From positions 216,910 through 280,909 of the forward strand of contig NZ_JACJOU010000022.1 in the NCBI RefSeq assembly GCF_014695725.1: a stretch of DNA of 64,000 bases, in the 5' to 3' direction. The notes under the pieces are model-generated. The model did no database searches. It saw nothing but the letters and a program-made list of their open reading frames with translations, and was not told where the DNA came from. The stretch comes from Microcoleus sp. FACHB-672. Its GTDB lineage: Bacteria > Cyanobacteriota > Cyanobacteriia > Cyanobacteriales > Oscillatoriaceae. Both the position numbers and the translations under genes were made by a program. Shown here in pieces: positions 28,643 through 37,100 of the stretch. How positions within the stretch are numbered: position 1 is the first letter of the stretch; each line of letters begins with the position of its first letter.

Positions 28643-28954
28643 TTACAGTGAGGCAACACATCTGGTTGAGCGAATTTCCATCGCATCGGAAATGTAACAG
28701 GTGCCACCAAACTTGTTGAGGATGGGTCGAATCAGTTCCACAACCGGCTTAATTTTTTCTGGGTCGCAAAACGCGATGATACAGACATTATCCAGCATGG
28801 TCATGTCTAAATCTTCGGAGCCTTGTCTAAACCCCTGCCCAGCAATGTTTCGGATCACCAGATAACCTGTTACATCCGGATGTTTTAAGGCAGCTAAAAT
28901 TTTGCCAAGTTCAAATGAATTCGCAACGATTTCTATTCGTTTAACTGAATGCAC
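28643..28954 (-). CDS. sbtB: SbtB-like PII-family protein
   Basis: The 103-aa PII-fold protein is expected to form trimers that bind adenine nucleotides and gate SbtA. It shows VKRIEIVANSFELGKILAAL, the T-loop region VTGYLVIRNIAGQG and LDNVCIIAFCDPEKIKPVVELI. I chose GTG 28954, which has GGAGG 8 bp upstream and gives the start (M)HSVKRIEIV; a longer frame to 29008 would run into sbtA. Unlike Synechocystis SbtB it has no CGPxGC C-terminal loop, so redox control through that loop is not expected. It starts 4 bp beyond the sbtA stop, so the two are translationally close. Confidence 0.8.
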   Translation of the reverse strand: MHSVKRIEIVANSFELGKILAALKHPDVTGYLVIRNIAGQGFRQGSEDLDMTMLDNVCIIAFCDPEKIKPVVELIRPILNKFGGTCYISDAMEIRSTRCVASL

Positions 28955-28958
28955 GGTC

Positions 28959-29930
28959 TTACCTCCAGAACATATCAATTGCGTACAGATAAACAGGAAT
29001 TCCCACAATGATATTGAAAGGAAACGTTACAGCCAGAGCCGTAGAAACGTACAGGCTGGGGTTGGCTTCCGGAACCGTTAAGCGCATGGCAGCGGGAACG
29101 GCGATATAAGAAGCACTTGCACTCAACACTGCAAACAACAGCGCGTCACCCTTAGGCATTCCGATAAATTTTGCAATTAAAATCCCAAGCACTGCATTGA
29201 CGATTGGGATCAGTATCGCAAAAGAGATTAGGAACGTGCCGGTTTTTTGCAAATCCTTAATTCTTCTGGCAGCAACCAGTCCCATGTCGAGCAAAAAGAA
29301 CGTCAGGACACCGTAGAATAGCCCCTGAGTAAACGGTTCCAAAACTTGCCAGCCGTGTTCTCCGGTTAGGACTCCAATAATGAGGCTGCCAACTAGCAGA
29401 AATACCGAACTATTCAGGAAGGCATCTCGCAGCACTTCGGGCCAGGAAAAGTCCCGATCTCCCTGGTCGGCTGTGAACAGATTGACGAGAATCAGCCCGA
29501 CGATGATTGCCGGTGATTCCATGAGCGCTAGAGCTGCAACCATATATCCATCATACTCAATCCCTAATTCGCTTAAGAAGGCTCCGGCGGTGATGAAAGT
29601 GACGGCACTGATGGAGCCATAGGTTGCGGCGATGGCGGCGGCATCGTAGGTATCGAGCTTGAGGCGAAGAATGAAAAACGTATAAATCGGCACAAAACAC
29701 GCCATCAAAATAGCTGCCAGGAGGGTAAAGACCACTTCCTGAGTAATGCCGCTTTTAATGAGTTCCACTCCACCCTTAAAGCCAATGGCAAATAGCAGAT
29801 AAAGTGACAGTAACTTTGGAAAAGGAGCCGGTACTTCAAGATCCGATTTAACGAAAACAGCCACCATCCCTAGAAAGAAAAAAAGGATTGGTGGGTTCAA
29901 GATATTAGAAATGATCAAACTTGCATCCAT
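28959..29930 (-). CDS. sbtA: Na+-dependent bicarbonate transporter SbtA
   Basis: The 323-aa, ten-helix membrane protein matches SbtA: MDASLIISNILNPPILFFFLGM at the N-terminus, PKLLSLYLLFAIGFKGGVEL, AATYGSISAVTFITA and LALMESPAIIVGLIL, and ASASYIAVPAAMRL. It is shorter than Synechocystis SbtA (about 374 aa) mainly in the central cytoplasmic loop, as in a divergent SbtA clade. It imports HCO3- with Na+ across the cytoplasmic membrane. Its partner sbtB follows directly, a carbonic anhydrase comes next, and the Na+-extruding Mrp operon lies just beyond, a functionally coherent block. Confidence 0.85.
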   Translation of the reverse strand: MDASLIISNILNPPILFFFLGMVAVFVKSDLEVPAPFPKLLSLYLLFAIGFKGGVELIKSGITQEVVFTLLAAILMACFVPIYTFFILRLKLDTYDAAAIAATYGSISAVTFITAGAFLSELGIEYDGYMVAALALMESPAIIVGLILVNLFTADQGDRDFSWPEVLRDAFLNSSVFLLVGSLIIGVLTGEHGWQVLEPFTQGLFYGVLTFFLLDMGLVAARRIKDLQKTGTFLISFAILIPIVNAVLGILIAKFIGMPKGDALLFAVLSASASYIAVPAAMRLTVPEANPSLYVSTALAVTFPFNIIVGIPVYLYAIDMFWR

Positions 29931-30239
29931 ATCTACTCCTTATGCTAAACAGCAAAGAATTTGCAACAAATTTTAATCATGACTGAATTGATGCGGTTAA
30001 ATGTAAAGCATCATAGATTGCGTAGAACCACTGTATGCCAATTGAGCGAATAAAAACCTATATGGAATTGTTATAAGCCTCATAAGAAAGACTTTTGTTA
30101 GCCCAGAAGTGCTTTGGGTAGAGGGTTTTACAGTCAGAGAAGGCTCGCTCCAGGAGGGCGTCCGGTGGTGGGTTGCGATCGCTCCTAGACAAAAGTCTGA
30201 ATGCAAACATTGTTTGATCAGCTTAGAGCCGGCAATTTA
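29931..30239. other. 309-bp intergenic region upstream of sbtA
   Basis: This stretch must hold the sbtA promoter. I see no gene and no strong palindrome; the sequence next to the transporter is AT-rich. Confidence 0.4.
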
Positions 30240-31091
30240 TCAAGTGAGGTTGTAGTGCCGGCACATTTCAAGCAACTCTTGTTTAACGGCCTCACAGACG
30301 TTATCCGGGGAGATGACCGCGCAATCTTGCCCGTAGCGCAGAACTTCTCGAACCAGCCAGAAGGGGTTAGTGACGCGTCTAACGACTTGGCGCACCTCTC
30401 CAATGACTTCATCTTGAATATCATTTTGCCTGGGTTCGTAGGCTTTGACCAGACCGCGACAAAAGTGTAAATGCACTTCAAGAGAATCCAAGCCTTCCTG
30501 TCGCCATGTGCCGGTGATGGGTAAGATTGCTTGGATACGGTCAAAACGTAGACACCGATTGTGAATGAGTTCAGGATAGGGGGTATCTTTGATGTCATCG
30601 GTTTCGTCGCACCACATTTGCAAATAAAACCGCTTTTCCTCAAAGGAAATCTCGGCATAGCGGACAGTATAGGTTAGATTTTGCCCCTGGCTGTCGCAGT
30701 AGAGCAGATGAAAGGGTTGGTGATTTTGGCGGTGCCGGTCAACTTCCAGACGCCATGCTTGGTTAGGCTGGCTGACTTGTTGCATGATAATTTGACGCTG
30801 TTGAGAGTTGAGGTTTCCCCGCTCTAATGCCAACGCTGCCAAGATTTCAGCATCTCGCAGGTGGCCGGCATCTATCAAAGCTTTTGTGGCTTGCTGTATG
30901 GAGTTGACTTGCTCTGGAGTCAGGCTAAAGGACTGCCCAACTTCCACGTTTCCTTGGGCGATGGCAACAATTAGCCCGGATGGACTAGGTTTTTTGCCCC
31001 ACAGGATATTGAGTCTAGAGGCAATAGCTTCTAATTTCTCCTTGGTGCCTGGAGGAACGGATATTGTAAATGCTTCTGTTTTTCTAGACAT
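30240..31091 (-). CDS. WYL-domain regulator divergent to the cas operon
   Basis: The 283-aa protein has an N-terminal region that may be a ribbon-helix-helix or winged DNA-binding module (KTEAFTISVPPGTKEKLEAIASRLN, then about 80 helical residues) and a WYL domain (about 125-215, with FHLLYCDSQGQNLTYTVRYAEISFEEKRFYLQMWCDE). WYL domains bind nucleotide or nucleic-acid ligands in regulators. It is transcribed away from cas3 with 82 bp between the starts. In Synechocystis a similar regulator, Sll7009, encoded beside the subtype I-D locus was reported to repress it, so repression of this cas operon is the likely role. Confidence 0.8.
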   Translation of the reverse strand: MSRKTEAFTISVPPGTKEKLEAIASRLNILWGKKPSPSGLIVAIAQGNVEVGQSFSLTPEQVNSIQQATKALIDAGHLRDAEILAALALERGNLNSQQRQIIMQQVSQPNQAWRLEVDRHRQNHQPFHLLYCDSQGQNLTYTVRYAEISFEEKRFYLQMWCDETDDIKDTPYPELIHNRCLRFDRIQAILPITGTWRQEGLDSLEVHLHFCRGLVKAYEPRQNDIQDEVIGEVRQVVRRVTNPFWLVREVLRYGQDCAVISPDNVCEAVKQELLEMCRHYNLT

Positions 31092-31109
31092 AAATTTATA
31101 AATACACTG

Positions 31110-31138
31110 TTGACAGCTTCTACTATTGTAGGTACAGT
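31110..31138 (+). promoter_or_regulatory. Candidate cas operon promoter with operator palindrome
   Basis: TTGACA (31110-31115, perfect -35) and TACAGT (31133-31138, 4 of 6 to the -10 consensus) are 17 bp apart. The palindrome CTACTATTGTAG (31120-31131) lies between them, where a bound repressor would block polymerase. An outer ACTGT/ACAGT pair flanks it. The predicted transcript would begin near 31145, about 30 bp before the cas3 GTG. Confidence 0.6.
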
Positions 31139-31173
31139 TTAAATGTACATGGCGTGTTCAAGGAAATCCAGCC

Positions 31174-33357
31174 GTGGCAGATTACTCTATTTCTTTGAAG
31201 CCGGTTTATTCTCGCCTTGCTGACTCGCTGCCGGCGGGTGTGAGGCTGCCGAGTAATTGGCCTTCGCTTTCCTGGCATCAAGTGAAAACCTATGAAGCGA
31301 TCAGCGATCCGGCGATTGACGTGGTATTTAATACAGCGATAACCGGCGATGGTAAGAGTTTTGCGGCTTATCTAAAACCCCTGGTTGAAAATTGCTATGC
31401 GATGGGGCTTTACCCAACAAACGAACTCGCCCGCGATCAGGAAAAGCAAATTCAGGGGTACATTCAACAATTGAAATCACCTTATGAACCGCGTGTAAAC
31501 CGGCTCAGTGGGGCTGATTTGGAAATTTACGCAGAGAATGAAGGACTGAGGAAATCAGCGGCGATTGATACTCGTGCCGGCCAATCGGAAATTTTGCTAT
31601 CGAATCCAGATATTTTTCACTACTTGCATCAAGGCGCTTACTTAACGGATAAAGACAGTCCTGATAAGCTTTGGGGGAAAATTGATAAATATTTTAATTT
31701 GCTGATTTTTGATGAATTTCATATTTTCCAAGCCCCACAAATTGCTAGTGTGCTTAATACCATGCTGCTAATTAAGCACACAAATAGGCAAAATAAATTT
31801 CTTTTTCTTTCAGCGACTCCCAATGATCAGCTTATCGAAAAATTAGAGATAGCTGGATTTCGCTGCCGGCACATCGATCCCTTGAAGGAAGGGAAATATC
31901 AGTTTCCAGAATCCGCCGATCAAGGCAAGCAATTAATACAAACCGGCTGGCGGCAAATCTTGCGGGATGTTTCTCTTCACTTCATCTCTCTAGAGCCGGC
32001 TTTTCAAGCTTCTGAAAATTGGCTGAAAGAAAACAGCCAGCTCGTTTTAGCTCATTTTCAACAGTATCCGGGTAGTAAAGGGGCAATTATCCTAAATTCA
32101 ATTGCTGCGGTGAAGCGGCTTACTCCGTTTTTTAAAGAACTGTTCAAGCCTCATGGGTTGGTGGTTGGAGAAAACACCGGCTTATCGGGTAGCCAAGAAA
32201 AGGCAAGTTCCCTAGAGGCAGATTTAGTGTTAGGAACGAGTACGATTGATGTCGGGGTAGATTTTAAAATAAATTTTCTGATTTTTGAATCCGCAGATGC
32301 CGGCAACTTTATTCAAAGATTAGGCAGATTAGGCCGGCATGAGGGTTACGAACGCAATGGTGAAAAAGTCACGTTTGAGAATTTCACCGCCTACGCTTTG
32401 GCTCCAAACTTTTTGATAGAGCGTTTATTTCTGGGAGATAACGCACCTTTAGAAGCAGAGGAAACTTACAATCGGCCATTTTTTAACAATCAAATTGAAG
32501 ACAAGTACCGCAAGATTAATAACTTTGAAGGATATTATGGCCGGTGGGGTGCGGTGCAATCGCTTCTGCTTTGCAGCAAGCTAGGACATAAGACTATCAA
32601 GCAACAGTATAAAGATAGCCACTTAGCCTTTCGCAAAGCTTGCGAAGAAGTCTTCAAAACAAAGCTTTGGGGTGTTGCAGAGAAAGTTAAGCAATGGAAA
32701 GAAGAATGGCAGGATTTATCAGGTAACAAAACCGGCAATCCCGTTGCTGAGGATGCTTCTAGTTTCAGGGGTTCGAGTTCGCTTCAGTGCGGAATTTACG
32801 ATTTAACAGAACCGAATGAGGCAGATAGGTTTAAAACTTATGATTTACCGGGAATTTTGAGCAATTTGGAAATTGAAGTGATAACAAAAGCAGAGTTTAT
32901 GCGGCTGTTGGAACAAACAGCCGATCGCCTCGGACAACCCATCCCCAAGGGACGCTACGAGTACAGTTTGGCATTTATGAAATTACGCGCCTACCGGCAA
33001 GAACGGTTGAACTGGAAGTTTACTTATACGGGTGATTTGCTGCCGGTGGCGGATGCGTGGAAAGTGCAAGTGCTCACCGGCATCCAAGTTTGGCAGCCTG
33101 AAAATTACTGGATTAACGACATTAATAAGCGGCTGAAAAAGCAGGGACTTGTGAGTTATGCACTCAGCAAGCCGGTGACTGAGGTGCGACCGCGTCTACG
33201 GTTGCCAATGCACTTTCAGATATATCCCATCAGCGATAACTACAGCATTCACGATGCCGGTGCGCCTTATTCCATCGCGTTTGGTCAATCGGCACTACTG
33301 GTTGATACGCTAGCCGGCTGGCTGAAATGCAACGGGGGTGAGATATGGATAGCTTAA
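31174..33357 (+). CDS. cas3: Type I-D Cas3 helicase (Cas3')
   Basis: The 727-aa superfamily 2 helicase is the cyanobacterial-type Cas3 of subtype I-D. Motif I is NTAITGDGKSFAAYL (GDGKS at 58-62), motif II is DEFH (180-183), motif III is SATP (213-216), and helicase-domain-2 motifs appear as GTSTIDVGVDF and QRLGRLGRH. No HD nuclease domain is present; in subtype I-D that domain resides in Cas10d. The start is GTG 31174, the first good start downstream of the promoter. It unwinds target DNA after recruitment by the I-D effector. A second regulatory cassette directly follows its stop. Confidence 0.9.
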   Translation: MADYSISLKPVYSRLADSLPAGVRLPSNWPSLSWHQVKTYEAISDPAIDVVFNTAITGDGKSFAAYLKPLVENCYAMGLYPTNELARDQEKQIQGYIQQLKSPYEPRVNRLSGADLEIYAENEGLRKSAAIDTRAGQSEILLSNPDIFHYLHQGAYLTDKDSPDKLWGKIDKYFNLLIFDEFHIFQAPQIASVLNTMLLIKHTNRQNKFLFLSATPNDQLIEKLEIAGFRCRHIDPLKEGKYQFPESADQGKQLIQTGWRQILRDVSLHFISLEPAFQASENWLKENSQLVLAHFQQYPGSKGAIILNSIAAVKRLTPFFKELFKPHGLVVGENTGLSGSQEKASSLEADLVLGTSTIDVGVDFKINFLIFESADAGNFIQRLGRLGRHEGYERNGEKVTFENFTAYALAPNFLIERLFLGDNAPLEAEETYNRPFFNNQIEDKYRKINNFEGYYGRWGAVQSLLLCSKLGHKTIKQQYKDSHLAFRKACEEVFKTKLWGVAEKVKQWKEEWQDLSGNKTGNPVAEDASSFRGSSSLQCGIYDLTEPNEADRFKTYDLPGILSNLEIEVITKAEFMRLLEQTADRLGQPIPKGRYEYSLAFMKLRAYRQERLNWKFTYTGDLLPVADAWKVQVLTGIQVWQPENYWINDINKRLKKQGLVSYALSKPVTEVRPRLRLPMHFQIYPISDNYSIHDAGAPYSIAFGQSALLVDTLAGWLKCNGGEIWIA

Positions 33358-33358
33358 A

Positions 33359-33471
33359 GTTTCAATCCCTGATAGGGATTCATTTGAGTGTGACGGAGAG
33401 GTGGCAGCTTACGCCACTAAGTCCAGACCTATTTATTTCAATCCCTGATAGGGATTCAATTGGGGTCAAAG
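33359..33471 (-). CRISPR. Degenerate two-repeat mini-array embedded in the cas operon
   Basis: Two copies of the array repeat occur in reverse orientation at 33359-33395 and 33435-33471, separated by a 39-bp spacer-like segment (33396-33434), a size within the range of the main array. In each the 24-25 bp covering the hairpin and 5'-handle (read on the minus strand as the stem TCCCTATCAGGGA and ATTGAAAC) is kept almost exactly; the first 12-13 bp of the 37-bp repeat has decayed. The handle preceding the spacer reads ATTGAAAT, one change from consensus. The segment between contains a small hairpin, GTGGC(N7)GCCAC at 33401-33417. It could encode a crRNA-like guide. Confidence 0.75.
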
Positions 33472-33508
33472 TCCGTCCAGATTTAACTTTACCACAGAAC
33501 ATCAAGTC

Positions 33509-33536
33509 TTGACGGATTTGACTGGTTAAATATGTC
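33509..33536 (+). promoter_or_regulatory. Candidate promoter of the small winged-helix gene
   Basis: TTGACG (33509-33514) and TATGTC (33531-33536) are 16 bp apart, 75 bp upstream of the small gene. Further TTGAC words follow at about 33518 and 33549, which could be operator half-sites. The call rests on consensus resemblance only. Confidence 0.35.
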
Positions 33537-33610
33537 TGTATGCGATTCCTTGACCTGTTAATTGGCAGGTGTTAGCGTCAAATTGTCCAGAATTTAACAA
33601 GGAGAGCTAT

Positions 33611-33808
33611 ATGAGCATCAAAAAGCGTGTCCACGAACTTTTGTCAGACGGACAACCTCACTCAGTCCCTGAGCTAGTGGCAGTTTCTCATCGGTTTAGC
33701 GCTGCTATTTTTTCACTTCGTGAGGAAGGATATATGATTCACACAATCCGGGTTGGCCACAACCAGTATCAATATCAAATGCCACAAGAACAGAAGCAAA
33801 GCGCTTAG
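33611..33808 (+). CDS. Small winged-helix-like protein between cas3 and cas10d
   Basis: The 65-aa protein reads SIKKRVHELLSDGQPHSVPEL at the start, then SHRFSAAIFSLREEGYMIHTI and VGHNQYQYQMP. The pattern (helix, short turn, recognition helix, beta wing) fits a winged helix-turn-helix of the kind found in small phage and mobile-element regulators. ATG 33611 was chosen because GGAGAG lies 8 bp upstream; a longer frame from 33569 lacks such a site. It is not a known cas gene. The mini-array lies upstream, a candidate promoter between, and a strong hairpin follows. It may regulate the cas operon or the mini-array RNA, or act as the toxin or guard partner; none of this is proven. Confidence 0.65.
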   Translation: MSIKKRVHELLSDGQPHSVPELVAVSHRFSAAIFSLREEGYMIHTIRVGHNQYQYQMPQEQKQSA

Positions 33809-34145
33809 TTTTTTTTGGGACTCTCTATTTCTTAGAGAGTCCGCACATCAAGCGGGTAAAAAGGGAAGCCTATCAGTAGCTTGCGGCATTAAGTTCAGGC
33901 GTAGGTAATCTCAACCCCCTGACGCTATAAAGGAAAACTTGATAGCAGACGGCTGGTTAAGTCACTTAGCAAAATAACTTGAATGTTCTCAAACGTTCTG
34001 TTTTTTAATAGCTTCCCTTTTCTTTATAATTTTGGTTTTTTAGTTTAATATTTAGGGAGACAATCGCCTATTTTTAAAGCTTTATAGCAATACCCTTTCT
34101 ATGCGCGAGAAATTACTAATTACTTAAATTTTGTTGAGATTAAAA
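33809..34145 (+). other. Intergenic region with strong hairpin before cas10d
   Basis: GGACTCTCTA (33818-33827) and TAGAGAGTCC (33833-33842) form a perfect 10-bp stem with a five-base loop, ten bases beyond the small gene's stop. A run of eight T precedes rather than follows it, so it is not a canonical terminator. The remaining 300 bp is AT-rich towards cas10d and probably holds a second promoter; no other gene is visible. Confidence 0.55.
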
Positions 34146-37100
34146 ATGGCTAAAAAAAGCAAAAAATTAAACGAAGAAGTACATCAGCTATCTTTGTTCG
34201 ATCAAGACCCAGAAATAGATAATAATCTAGCCGAGGAATCAGAAGATAACTGGACACCCGATGAAAATGAAGATGATGGGTTTGGTGAACCCTCAGAGCG
34301 CACGGTTGAACCGGCTCGGACTGAGTTACTAACTCTGCAACTCTTGCGGGAAGCTATTCAGGCGCAAAATCCTGATGATCCGGTAATGACAGACTTTGCA
34401 GAATATGTATTGCCAAATTTGCTGCGAGTTGCGATTGGTGTAACTGCCAAAGGTGGTAAGTTTTTTGATGAGCTAGATCGCCAGCGTGAAGCAGAAGGGA
34501 AAGATAAAGTCAGACGGGATAATGCTGCGGATCAATCTCTCAATACTCACTTGCTGAATGGGTTATTTCCTGCCAATTTAATTGAGCAACGCTTGGAAAA
34601 AATGGATACCACTGTGCGGCGGGTGGTGCGAGAGCGAGAACGCCGGCTCTTGGTTGCGGGATTTATTTTGCATGATTTTGAGAAATTCCCAGGCGTCCCA
34701 GACAATTGCCGGCAGCTTTCGATTGAACAGCATCGGCAAATAATTGATGAAAAGGTGCAGCAATTAGGTTTAGATAGCTTCATCAACCCTGACGATACCG
34801 CAGCCTACAAAAACTATCTTGACGATTTACTCTGTCTGGCTTACAACGCTCAACGTCGGTGGGATACTAACTGGAATTTTTCAGAATTTGGATTAAATCC
34901 TGTTTTGAGTGATCGGACGCTTGTATGCCTTTGCAATTTAACTTGCTTGGCTGATTCTCTTGCCTCTATTATCAAGCACCCACAAGATGCAGAAAACACC
35001 CGATTGTACGAACTAATTCACGCGTTAAGTGATGGCAAATTGAAATTTACTTATCACAGCATTGCAGAAAATCGAGGCGTCCTGACAAATGTCGTGAATA
35101 ATGCCTTGATGGAAGCTCACACCGATTTAAATTCTAATGATTGCACTTACTACGAGCCTTTGCTGTTTTTAACAACTGGTGTGATTTATTTAGCGAGAAA
35201 AGACGCGCCGCCGGTGCCGGTGGAAACCTTACCAGAAAGAGTGGTAAGCAAGATTAAGCAATTATGTGCTGGTCAGTTACAGCGACGGCAAACCGGCTTC
35301 GGCAGGGATGGGAAAGGCATGAAATATGCCGAATACTACAGCTTGTTTTTTGATGACGCAGATTTAATGCAAGTGGCGTTAGATGCAACTTTGCGAATTC
35401 TCAATCCTAAAAAAGATTCGGTTGCGGAAAGCCGTAGCGAAAACTTGATAAAATTCCAACAAATGGGGGTTTTGCCGGCAGATTACGATTTTTCTTTTAC
35501 TGATGACATCCGCATCGATCAAATCGCAGAATTTGGCGACTTATTGAGCCGGAAGATTTGGGGAGAACGAGTCAATAAAATCGAAACTGCTTGCAAGCAA
35601 GATAAAAAGTTATCTAAACTCCCCGACCTAGATTTAGTTGTTGAAATTGCTAATTTCTGGAATCTCTCAGAATACTTACCCCAAATTCGAGAAATTCAGC
35701 GAATTAACGAAAGCCTGAAGGAACAAAAACTCAAAGGCAATACCGGCGGCGTTCCTTACGAATGGTATTACCTGGCAGCAAAATATCTCGAACAGCATCC
35801 AGGGGTAGATGATGTGCGGGAGATTTGCGAACCCACGATCACCCATGTCGCACAGCTTATTGCACCGCTTGTCTCATCGTATCAATTGCCGGATGGTTGG
35901 GATGACTTGCGCCACTGGGTAGAGCGAGTCGTGATGCTTCTGGGAAAAGCAGAATTAAATACTTTGCTGGCAGAGATATTTCTGAATGAGCTAGCCTTCT
36001 ATCAAGCTGCCAAAAAATCTGGACGGGGACGACAGTTAATTTGCTCAATTTCTCATTCCCCGTACACGGTTACCGAGCAAATGGAATCATCGGTTTTGTT
36101 CACTCCGCAAGTTTATACCAATAAACAAACGCTGCGAGGATCGAACGCGAAACGCAATATCTCCAGCATTGCCGGCATTGAAATGATGCTGAGGCAAATT
36201 TTGATGAACCAAACTCAGGCAGTGGGCAAAAAATTTGAAGATAGTAAGTACCGCTATCTCTACTTTTATCCCACCTATTACTTCACTCCAGAAACTAACA
36301 AATTTCTGCAAAAAGCCTACCAAAATATTGCCCAAACTCGGTTTGATACAAAGCTTCGCAATCACTTTATCAGCAAGGATTTGCAGGCTAATTTTGAAAA
36401 ACACCATTATCAAAGAGTCGATGGCTTTATCATTGATGAAAAAATAGATCCCAGCAAAGACCGTACTTTTAAACTCTCCTACCCAGAAGACCAGCCTTTG
36501 ACCTTCTATTTCATGGCAATGCCTCCGGGACGAGATGGAACGGATACAGAATCTTGGGTGATGCCGGCTTGGTTAGCCTTTGCTTTTCCGATGATTCTAG
36601 ATGTAAAAACTGTAGTTTCTGAATCGCCAATTCCGCCGTTTAATGATGGTTCTGAATTCGAGGAAAGTGTATTTCTTGACAGTGCGCCCCAAGCCTTCAA
36701 AGTTCTGATAAAAGGTGAGCGGTTCCGTTTAGATTACATTCTTGAAGGCTGGACAGATGGCGATAGACAATACCCGGCACCTTTAAATGTTCTCACTGCT
36801 GCTTATGCTATTCATCTGGATGTCAACGCTCGCCAGGGGAAAACTGGTTATGACCCTAACTGGGGGAAATTTTCTGAACTGGCTAAGGATCTTGAAACCA
36901 GTCCGCTTTACGTTTTTGCGTATCTAAATCGATGGGTTCGCAATCAAGGAGTTGAAACGGCTCGGATTGAGAAAATCAAACTCTATGCCCATCGCTTTTA
37001 TCCTTGTTTCGATCCTTACGTTGAATTGGACAAAAAAGATGCAAAGTTAAAGGTAAAAAATGAGGTGAAATCCAGCATGAACCATCCGAAAAAATTGACG

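Noticed and set aside
33401..33417. Hairpin in the spacer-like segment of the mini-array as a terminator
   Set aside because: The stem is only five pairs and has no T-run; it is noted as part of the mini-array, not called a terminator.
33396..33434. Matches between the mini-array spacer and local cas DNA (seed AAATAGG occurs once in cas3)
   Set aside because: The match is 7 bases without a suitable PAM, so it does not support a target.
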